Assembly: GCF_009931615.1 (NCBI RefSeq)
Contig: NZ_CP046620.1
Span: forward strand, 3,332,501 to 3,396,500
Direction of reading: 5' to 3'
From: Algicella marina
Lineage (GTDB): Bacteria; Pseudomonadota; Alphaproteobacteria; Rhodobacterales; Rhodobacteraceae
Length of the DNA: 64,000 nucleotides
Shown here: positions 56,304-62,983 of the stretch, piece after piece
How positions within the stretch are numbered: the first letter of the stretch is position 1
How the letters are laid out: each line of letters begins with the position of its first letter
Translations under genes and position numbers: made by a program
Notes under the pieces: model-generated
Told to the model about the DNA's origin: nothing
The model's database searches: none
Seen by the model: only the letters and a program-made list of their open reading frames with translations

Positions 56304-57631
56304 GGGATCAGCACCGTCTCAAGGCTGGGCGGGGAGGTGGTGCGGTCGATGACCGGGCTGTCGATGCCGTCGACCCGGAGCCTCACCGGCAGCGGCCCGG
56401 CGGGCAGGCCGGAGAAGGTGGCGCTGGCTTCCGAGACCGCCGTGGTGGGCGATGTGACGGGGCGGGAGGCCTGGCCCGCCAGGATTTCCACTGCCTGCCC
56501 GGCGCGGATCGGCGGGGCGCTGGTGAGGGTGAGGGTCATATCTTCCCCGGCGGGGGTGACGCTGGCTGCGCTGCGTGGGGCGAGGGCGATGGGCAGGGCG
56601 TTGGAGGTGCTGACGCGACCGTCGGTACTGCGCACGGAGACATCCACCAGATAGGAGCCGATGCGCCAGCTTGCAGGGTCGTTGGCCGTGCCGGCAAGGC
56701 TGGAGCCGGGGGCAAGCGGGGCGGCGGGTGGCAGGTCGACACTGAGCCTACTACCGGCGACGGGGGCACGGGGGGGGAGTTCGAGCCGTGTCTGCGTGCC
56801 CGGCTCGCGGAAGCGGACAGTAACTTCGGCGCCGTCGAGGGCAAAGCCCTCGAGACTTACTGCGCCCCCTAGGCGGATGACAGGATGGTCGTCAGCGGAC
56901 AGCACGCGGGAGAGGGTCGGCACGGATGGGAAGAGATCCGGCCGCAGGCTGACGCCGGGATCGCGCCCGGTCACGGGATCGCGCAGCCCACCGCGCGAGA
57001 GCACCGGCAAGGTGGCACGGGTCGGCAGTTCACGCTCTATCAGTACGAGTGAGACATCATAGGCGACGGTGGTGCGATAGCTGGCCTGAAACGCTGTCCA
57101 GAGTTTCGACATGTCGTCCATCGACAGGGTGCGCGGCGTGATCTTCAGCATTTCCACCTGATCGGCGATTTCCGAGGCGCGGATCGGGTCGAATTCCTCT
57201 GGCAGGATCTCGTCGATCATTGCCAGTTCGAGGGCGTTGCGGATCGCCTCCCGCGGGAGCATCGCGGTTTCGTGGAAGAGTTGCATCGCGTATCCGAGCA
57301 GGATTTCGGCGTGCAGTTCCTCGCCCGAAACCGCAGTGAGGATGTAGTGCAGGTCAAGGGCGAGGCGGGGGCGACAGGTGAGTTCGCCGGCCTTGTTGCG
57401 CGTCGGCAGGTCCGAATTGCGAAGCGCTGCATTTGGCGAGACACGGTAGAGGAAAAGATTCAGTTGCGTCGGTTGGTCGGCAACATTTTCTGCCACGACG
57501 CGGTTTGGCGGCAGGGCGGTGACAGTGAAATCGGCACCCATGGCCTGACTGGCCTCGCCGTTGATCAGTGCATCGTTCAGCTTGTCCTTGAGCAGTTGGG
57601 TGACGGCGGCGATGGCGAGGACATTGCTCAT
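56300..57631 (-). CDS. DUF4255 tail-terminator protein (Afp16-like)
   Basis: The N-terminal ~200 of 443 residues match DUF4255/Pvc16: LAIAAVTQLLKDKLNDAL, QPTQLNLFLYRVSPNAALRN, PRLALDLHYILTAVSGEELHAEILLGYAMQLFHE, and the LWTAFQASYRTTVAYDVSLVLIE segment. Afp16 caps the tube and sheath and controls length. The C-terminal half is made of beta-rich, Ig/IPT-like segments (VTVRFREPGTQTRLEL and SVTPAGEDMTLTLTSAPP), an extension larger than in Afp16. It overlaps the neighbours by four bases on both sides. Confidence 0.88.
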   Translation of the reverse strand: MSNVLAIAAVTQLLKDKLNDALINGEASQAMGADFTVTALPPNRVVAENVADQPTQLNLFLYRVSPNAALRNSDLPTRNKAGELTCRPRLALDLHYILTAVSGEELHAEILLGYAMQLFHETAMLPREAIRNALELAMIDEILPEEFDPIRASEIADQVEMLKITPRTLSMDDMSKLWTAFQASYRTTVAYDVSLVLIERELPTRATLPVLSRGGLRDPVTGRDPGVSLRPDLFPSVPTLSRVLSADDHPVIRLGGAVSLEGFALDGAEVTVRFREPGTQTRLELPPRAPVAGSRLSVDLPPAAPLAPGSSLAGTANDPASWRIGSYLVDVSVRSTDGRVSTSNALPIALAPRSAASVTPAGEDMTLTLTSAPPIRAGQAVEILAGQASRPVTSPTTAVSEASATFSGLPAGPLPVRLRVDGIDSPVIDRTTSPPSLETVLIP

Positions 57632-58374
57632 GACGCCTTGCCCTTCAGATAGTCCGACAACGAAGCTGGAGGCGTGCGTTCCGCGCGCGGTTTGCGGGTC
57701 GTGGTTTTGGGAGCCGCGGTGCGCAGGTCGATACGGCCGATGTGGATGGAGATTTCGGACGGAGTGGTGTCGGGCGTGTCTGTGGCCGAGGTGCGCGCCG
57801 CTGGCGGGCGCGGTGAGGCGGCGCGGGGCGAGGCGGTCAGCGCCTCGGACAGGCGTTCGGTGATGGTGGCGGTTTCAGGGGCGAGCAGCGCGTCTGGCGG
57901 GCGTGGCGGGTGCGCGGCAGGTGGGAGGAGAATGGACGGTTTGAATTCAGGCGGCAGCGGCGATTGTGGCTGATCGCTGACCGCCGTCCGTTCCGGGGGC
58001 ACAGGGGTAGCCTGGGGGTGGAGCGTGGCCTTTGCTGGATGGGGCGCTGCAGCGGGTACGGCCGCCGGGGAAGCGGGAGGGGTGCTCCTCCCGGCGGGGT
58101 GCTGCGCAGGCGGGAGCGCCGCCTGCGGCGGGGCCTCGCTGCCGGTATCCTGCCGCATGGGTGGCGCGGGTGGAGCCGGGTGTTCGGTTTGGGTCGGATT
58201 GGCGGCCGGTGACCGGGCATTGGCGGGCGGCACGGACGCGGCGGTTTCCGGGCCAGCGTCGTGGCCCTGATCAGGCACCGCCTGCCCGCCCTCGAACCGG
58301 CCTGGCAGGCGCGGACGCAGGCCGGGCTGGGCAGAGCCGGCGGCGCGGGCGGCAAGGCGGGACAGAACGCTCAT
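57628..58374 (-). CDS. Proline-rich protein with C-terminal IHIGRI motif
   Basis: This 248-residue protein starts MSVLSRLAARAAGSAQPGLRPRLPGRFEGG (ATGA overlap with the preceding gene). A Pro/Ala-rich disordered stretch (about 45-195) leads to ISIHIGRIDLRTAAP at 208-222. The last 30 residues are basic (TTTRKPRAERT). Disordered linkers with an IHIGRI end occur in some eCIS loci; here it may tether a cargo or the assembly ATPase. The true function is unknown. The longer frame upstream overlaps the hub gene and is not real. Confidence 0.65.
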   Translation of the reverse strand: MSVLSRLAARAAGSAQPGLRPRLPGRFEGGQAVPDQGHDAGPETAASVPPANARSPAANPTQTEHPAPPAPPMRQDTGSEAPPQAALPPAQHPAGRSTPPASPAAVPAAAPHPAKATLHPQATPVPPERTAVSDQPQSPLPPEFKPSILLPPAAHPPRPPDALLAPETATITERLSEALTASPRAASPRPPAARTSATDTPDTTPSEISIHIGRIDLRTAAPKTTTRKPRAERTPPASLSDYLKGKAS

Positions 58375-59054
58375 TGCATCCTCGCGAGGCTGAGATAGGC
58401 GGCACGGCGCGGCTCCGACAGGTTGAGGATTTCGTGCTCCGACCAGCCGAGGGCCGCGGCGATCTCCGCGACTTCGCCGAGCAGGCGCAGGGCGCGGGCT
58501 TCCACTTCGGCCCAGAGGAGGGCAGGCACGTCCAGCGCTTCCTGCCATTTGGTTTCGCAGGTAGCGCAGATGAGTTCGGCGTTCAGTTCGGCGTCTGCGG
58601 CGCGGGCCTCGATCTCGGAATCGATGATCGGCAAAGCGGATGCAGGCAGGTTCTCGCGGCCCGTCAGGCGGTTGCGGAGGGTGGCCCGCAGGTCGGCACC
58701 GCCCATGGCGATGGCGAGGTCGCGGCTGGAGAGGGGGCGGAGGGGGATGTCTTCACCGTCCAGATCCAGCACCGACGCCTGCGCCTCCGGCAGGGTACGG
58801 GCGAGGGCCTTGGCGGTGAACTCCATTTCCAGCTCCTCCCTGCAGTTCGGGCAGGTGGCGCGGGCGGCGAGGACGGGGCCGAAGGTGGCGGCTCGCAAGC
58901 GCAGGAGCGCGCGGTCCCGCTCTGCCAACGGCAGGTCGGCCGGGTCGTGCTGACCCGCGGCCCAGAGCAGGACAATCGCCCTGTCCAGCGGGCGGCGGCC
59001 CGCACCGGCTTCCCATGCGGTGAGGATGCCGGAGGATGTGAGTTGCGTGGTCAT
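58371..59054 (-). CDS. Putative baseplate/hub protein with two CxxC pairs
   Basis: This 227-residue protein has two CxxC pairs, CPNC near residue 68 and CATC near residue 163, the latter followed by ETKWQEALDVPALLWAEVEARALRLLGEVAEIAAALGWSEHEIL and the C-terminal RRAAYLSLARM. The arrangement resembles T4 gp26/baseplate-hub-like proteins of contractile tails and may bind zinc. It lies between the tube and the Pro-rich gene, 16 bases after the tube stop. Family assignment is by resemblance and context only. Confidence 0.65.
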   Translation of the reverse strand: MTTQLTSSGILTAWEAGAGRRPLDRAIVLLWAAGQHDPADLPLAERDRALLRLRAATFGPVLAARATCPNCREELEMEFTAKALARTLPEAQASVLDLDGEDIPLRPLSSRDLAIAMGGADLRATLRNRLTGRENLPASALPIIDSEIEARAADAELNAELICATCETKWQEALDVPALLWAEVEARALRLLGEVAEIAAALGWSEHEILNLSEPRRAAYLSLARMQ

Positions 59055-59070
59055 GGCGTGCTTTCAGACG

Positions 59071-59586
59071 TCAGGCGAAGGAAGGTTCCGTTGGTTCCTG
59101 TACCTCGGCGTCACGGATCCAACCTTCGTTCTCCAGCTTGATCGACTGGATGGCGACGGCGTTGGCGTTGCTGTCGAGCTCCGGCAGCGCCTGAAATTCG
59201 GAAACCCAGCAACGGAACACCTGGTAGGCGATGGCGAGCTGGCCTGCCTCGTTGTACATTTCGATGATGATGTCTTTGCGGAAGTCGGCGAGGCTGACCT
59301 CGGCCCCCAGACCGCCCTGGACGTTCCAGACGAGGTTGGCCCAGCGTTCGAATTCCTCGTCGTGAGTCACGCCACGTTCAAGCATGATCGCCTCGAACTT
59401 GGTGCGTCCGGGGGATTTGCGGCCCGTGGAACTGTCGCCACCGACGCGATGCTCCACCACCTCGGTGCTGCGCTTGAGCGCGCCGACCTTGGAGATACCG
59501 GCGACGAAGCGGCCATCCCAGCGGACGCGGAACTTGAAGTTCTTGTAGGGGTCGAAGCGCTGCGGGTTTACGCTGAATTGAGCCAT
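59071..59586 (-). CDS. Contractile-tail tube protein (gp19-like)
   Basis: This 171-residue protein shows the tail-tube pattern YKNFKFRVRWDGRFVAGISKVGALKRSTEVVEHRVGGD with a GRKSPGRTKFEAIMLERGVTHDEEFERWANLV core and C-terminal FQALPELDSNANAVAIQSIKLENEGW. These rings stack to form the inner tube through which cargo passes. It follows the sheath by 18 bases. Only one such gene is present (Afp has two or more), though the 218-residue hub protein downstream has tube-like features. Confidence 0.93.
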   Translation of the reverse strand: MAQFSVNPQRFDPYKNFKFRVRWDGRFVAGISKVGALKRSTEVVEHRVGGDSSTGRKSPGRTKFEAIMLERGVTHDEEFERWANLVWNVQGGLGAEVSLADFRKDIIIEMYNEAGQLAIAYQVFRCWVSEFQALPELDSNANAVAIQSIKLENEGWIRDAEVQEPTEPSFA

Positions 59587-59604
59587 GTGCCTGTTCCTTT
59601 GCGC

Positions 59605-61884
59605 TTACTGGCCTTGCCCGGCGATCTGCTGGAGCGAGATGATGACGAATTCCGCCGGTTTCAGCGGGGCGAAGCCGACGAGAATGTTGACGATGCCGAG
59701 GTCGATATCGGCCTGTGTCGTGGTGCTGCTGTCGCAGCGGACGAAATACGCCTCCTGCGGGGAAGCGCCCTGGAAGGCTCCCTGACGAAAGAGGTTGTTC
59801 ATGAAGGAGCCGACCGAGAGCCGGATCTGGGACCAGAGCGGCTCGTCATTCGGCTCAAAAACGGCGAACTGGGTGCCGCGGTAGAGGCTTTCCTCGATAT
59901 AGAGCGCGGTACGGCGGACGGGGATGTATTTCCACTCGCTCGCGCGGGCATCTGCGCCGAAAAGAGTTCGCCCGCCCCATGCCACGGTGCCGTAGACGGG
60001 AAAGGTGCGCAGGCAGTTGAGCCCGAGCGGGTTGAGCACACCGTTTTCCGGATCGCTGAGCGTGTAGTCAAGTTCGCGGACGCCGCGCAGGCCGGCCTCG
60101 ATACCGGCCGGGGCCTTCCAGATGCCGCGCTGGTTGTCCGTTCGCGCCCAGAGACCGGCAATGAGGCCCGAATTCGGAAAGGATCGCAGGCGGTTTTGCT
60201 GCAGCGGATCGCCGAGAAGGATGCGCGGGAAATAGGCGGCGGTATTGGTGCCGGAGAAGGGTCCGGCGTCGTCGGTGATCCACGAGCGGGCGTCGTCAAG
60301 CGTATCGACGTTGGGGTCGATGTCGACGATCATCATCGCGCGGCGTTCCTCGGCATATGCCATCGCCGCGGCAAGTGCTCCGGTGTTAGGGCCGGTGGCC
60401 GGGGTTCCTGGAAGGCAGAGGATGTTGAAGATGCTGGCATCCTCCAACGCGAAAATGCCGGTCTTCAGCTCTCGGTCACCGGTGATCTGGGCGGTTCCGG
60501 CAGGCGGCATCCCGTCAGAGCCGCTGGTGCCCGAGACCTGTGCCCCTGCCGTCTGACCGATGCCGGGCTGGTAGGCCCCGACGTTGTAGATGGCATCGGT
60601 GTCGGCGAGCAGCAGTGCGTCACCCGCCGCACCGGCACCACCGTTGGGTAGCGACAGGCCGAGCAGCGGATCGCTGCTGCCGGACAGGATGTGGATTGCC
60701 CCGTCCGCGGCGAAGACGGTTGCGTCGCGGAAGGCCGGGTTGGTTTCAGCCGCGAGCGCCGCGGCGATGACGGTCGCCGCCTCTTCCAGTGTCGTCGGCG
60801 TGGCGGCGAAGGCGATCGAGACGCTGGTGATGGCGGTGGAGAGATCCGTGAGGTTCACCAGGTCGATCTCCACCGTGTCGCCGGCGTTGATGGCGGAGAA
60901 ATCGGCGACGCGGCCACCGGTGATCCCTTGTTTTGCGGGGCGGGTAAAGGATGCGCCTGCGACCTCGCGCCCGCCGTTGGCGATACCGAGATTGAGCACC
61001 TGCGCGGCGTTCTGGATGGCTGAGTTGCGGAATATGATGGAAGAATTCCGGCCGGTGGTGCCGGAGGTGGCGACGATGCCGGGCCCGCCGGGCGAGACAT
61101 CGACACCGCTGATGCCGTCAAGCTGGTTGATTTGCGTCTCGATCCGGTCCGCGAGGTTTTGCAGCGTCGCCATCGTATTGTCGCCGGGATCAAAGAGAGT
61201 GATCTGATGGAAGACGCTGCCATCGACAGAAACCGCAAGCTGACGGTTGTCATCGGTGAGGCCGGCAATGGTGGCCGGGAGGATCTCGCCGCTCTCTGAG
61301 GTGCCAGCAACTGCTCCGGCGAGGTTGGCGTCTGCCAGTTCGATCAGGTCTGAGGCGGCGTTGACGGCGGTGACGGCATAGGTTGCGGACTGATCGTTCA
61401 TCGACAGGTTGCGGTGCGTTTCCGACCGGAGGGTGACGAGGCGGCCATTCTGGTCCGCCACCTCCGCCACTGTCAGGTTGAAGGTGTTGAGCGGATCGGA
61501 CGTACCGTAATCGACGGTGATGCGGAGGGCGTTGCCCCACGCACCCTCAGATGAGGCGGTGGCTGTCAGCGTGGTAGCGCCCGCGGATGTCTGCAAATCC
61601 ACGGAGGCGGCGGCGGCGTTCTCGGCGATGCGCACGATCCAGCAGGTGCCGCCGCCATTCAGGAAGAAGTGACTTACGGCATAGGACAGGTCGCTGTCAC
61701 GGTGCAGGCCGCCGAAACGGCGTTCGAAATCGGCGTAACTGAAGATTTGCACCGCCTCGTCCACAGGGCCGCGGGCGGTGTAGCCGACGAAGGCGGCAAT
61801 GGAGGTGGGCACGCCCGCGATCGCGCGGGAGCCGCTTGGAACCTCCTGAATATACACTCCGGGATAGGAGACGTTGACAGCCAT
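59605..61884 (-). CDS. Contractile-tail sheath protein (large, with inserted domain)
   Basis: The protein begins MAVNVSYPGVYIQEVPSGSRAIAGVPTSIAAFVGYTARGP and ends with the conserved sheath core: WKYIPVRRTALYIEESLYRGTQFAVFEPNDEPLWSQIRLSVGSFMNNLFRQGAF and FVRCDSSTTTQADIDLGIVNILVGFAPLKPAEFVIISLQQIAGQ. At 759 residues it is much longer than Afp sheaths. An insertion of roughly residues 160-460, rich in Gly, Ala and Thr, likely forms an outer decoration domain. It is the first gene of the operon; an AGGGAG ribosome site precedes ATG 61884. Confidence 0.93.
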   Translation of the reverse strand: MAVNVSYPGVYIQEVPSGSRAIAGVPTSIAAFVGYTARGPVDEAVQIFSYADFERRFGGLHRDSDLSYAVSHFFLNGGGTCWIVRIAENAAAASVDLQTSAGATTLTATASSEGAWGNALRITVDYGTSDPLNTFNLTVAEVADQNGRLVTLRSETHRNLSMNDQSATYAVTAVNAASDLIELADANLAGAVAGTSESGEILPATIAGLTDDNRQLAVSVDGSVFHQITLFDPGDNTMATLQNLADRIETQINQLDGISGVDVSPGGPGIVATSGTTGRNSSIIFRNSAIQNAAQVLNLGIANGGREVAGASFTRPAKQGITGGRVADFSAINAGDTVEIDLVNLTDLSTAITSVSIAFAATPTTLEEAATVIAAALAAETNPAFRDATVFAADGAIHILSGSSDPLLGLSLPNGGAGAAGDALLLADTDAIYNVGAYQPGIGQTAGAQVSGTSGSDGMPPAGTAQITGDRELKTGIFALEDASIFNILCLPGTPATGPNTGALAAAMAYAEERRAMMIVDIDPNVDTLDDARSWITDDAGPFSGTNTAAYFPRILLGDPLQQNRLRSFPNSGLIAGLWARTDNQRGIWKAPAGIEAGLRGVRELDYTLSDPENGVLNPLGLNCLRTFPVYGTVAWGGRTLFGADARASEWKYIPVRRTALYIEESLYRGTQFAVFEPNDEPLWSQIRLSVGSFMNNLFRQGAFQGASPQEAYFVRCDSSTTTQADIDLGIVNILVGFAPLKPAEFVIISLQQIAGQGQ

Positions 61885-62297
61885 GATTGAGCTCCCTCGC
61901 TGGACGCATCAGAAGAAATGGCCAAGTATTGAACCGGCCGTGCTGAATTGTGCTTGTGGGAGTTTTGGCTGAATGGCCAATCAACGTAAAATCAAGGCGT
62001 ACCTTTCAAATGCGTATAAATACGCGATAATAGTAAACGGCGATGTTCTACAAATTGCCCCCAATTCGATGCCAGACGGCACGCTACAAGGAGGCGGGAA
62101 CGGGCGATTCGAGTCAAGTAGCGGACTTTGAATAACTGTGAGAATTATCAAATCTGCGGGTGCTTTCGCTGTGAATACTTCGGGCGCCCCGGCGGCCTTC
62201 CGCCGCCTTCGGCGTGCGTGTCCGGCTGCCGGTTGCAGGGGTTCTTGATTGCGGATGCGGCTTGCTTCAGAAGGGTGGAAAAGCTACCGGAGCCCTT
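61885..62297. promoter_or_regulatory. Promoter region between eCIS sheath and GST genes
   Basis: This gap (divergent between the eCIS operon and the GST gene) has an AT-rich centre (about 61960-62060) and no gene. At 62012-62025 GCGTAT and ATACGC form a palindrome around AA, 128 bases upstream of the sheath start. It could be an operator for the whole 20-gene operon. No FNR, LuxR or phage-repressor site was recognised. Confidence 0.5.
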
Positions 62298-62963
62298 ATG
62301 CGTCGCCTGTATCATCAGCCCCTCTCCCCGTTTTGCCGCAAGGTGCGGCTGATCCTCGCCGAGAAGAAGGTAGAGGTGGAGCTTGTGGAGGAGAAGTTCT
62401 GGGAGCGGCGGATGGATTTCCTGCGTCTGAACCCGGCGGGTAAGGTGCCGATGCTGCGGATCGACGGCTTGATCCTGTCCGACAGCGCGGCGATCTGCGA
62501 ATATCTGGAAGAAACCCATCCGACGCCGCAACTGATGCCGCGCGGTGCGCCGGAAAGGGCGGAAGTGCGCCGGCTGGTGGCTTGGTTCGATGACAAGTTC
62601 CATCATGAGGTGACGGTAAACCTTCTGTACGAGCGCGTGTACAAACGACTGATGAAGACAGGATACCCGGAGAGCGCCAAGATCAAGGCGGGCGCCAAGA
62701 ACATCAAGTATCACCTCGATTACATCGGTTGGCTGATGGAGGGGCGGCGGTGGCTGGCCGGTGACGAACTGACGATCGCTGATTTCGCCGCTGCGGCCCA
62801 ACTCTCCAGCCTCGACTATATCGGCGATGTCGACTGGGCACGGAACGAGGCGATGAAGGACTGGTACGCCAAAATCAAGTCGCGCCCCGCCTTCCGCTCC
62901 ATCCTTGCGGACCTGATGCCGGGCTTCACCCCGCCCGCCCATTACGCGGATCTCGACTTCTGA
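62298..62963 (+). CDS. Glutathione S-transferase family protein
   Basis: The 221-residue protein has an N-terminal thioredoxin-like domain with LYHQPLSPFCRKVRLILAEK (possible catalytic Ser or Cys), FLRLNPAGKVPMLRIDG and LILSDSAAICEYLEE, and a C-terminal helical domain with GRRWLAGDELTIADFAAAAQL. GSTs conjugate glutathione to electrophiles or act as thiol-disulfide enzymes. ATG 62298 has GGAG upstream; the longer frame reads into the promoter. It is divergent from the eCIS operon and converges on the Hint gene; no link to the particle is evident. Confidence 0.9.
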   Translation: MRRLYHQPLSPFCRKVRLILAEKKVEVELVEEKFWERRMDFLRLNPAGKVPMLRIDGLILSDSAAICEYLEETHPTPQLMPRGAPERAEVRRLVAWFDDKFHHEVTVNLLYERVYKRLMKTGYPESAKIKAGAKNIKYHLDYIGWLMEGRRWLAGDELTIADFAAAAQLSSLDYIGDVDWARNEAMKDWYAKIKSRPAFRSILADLMPGFTPPAHYADLDF

Positions 62964-62983
62964 GCGGCGACGGGGCTGCTGGC

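Noticed and set aside
34569-61884. Prophage or tailocin with lysis genes
   Set aside because: No integrase, capsid, portal, terminase, holin or endolysin was seen, whereas the eCIS-specific AAA ATPase, DUF4255 and DUF4157 genes are present.
34569-61884. Type VI secretion system
   Set aside because: No TssJLM membrane complex, TssB/TssC pair, ClpV or Hcp was found; the sheath is a single long protein and the AAA protein is Afp15-like.
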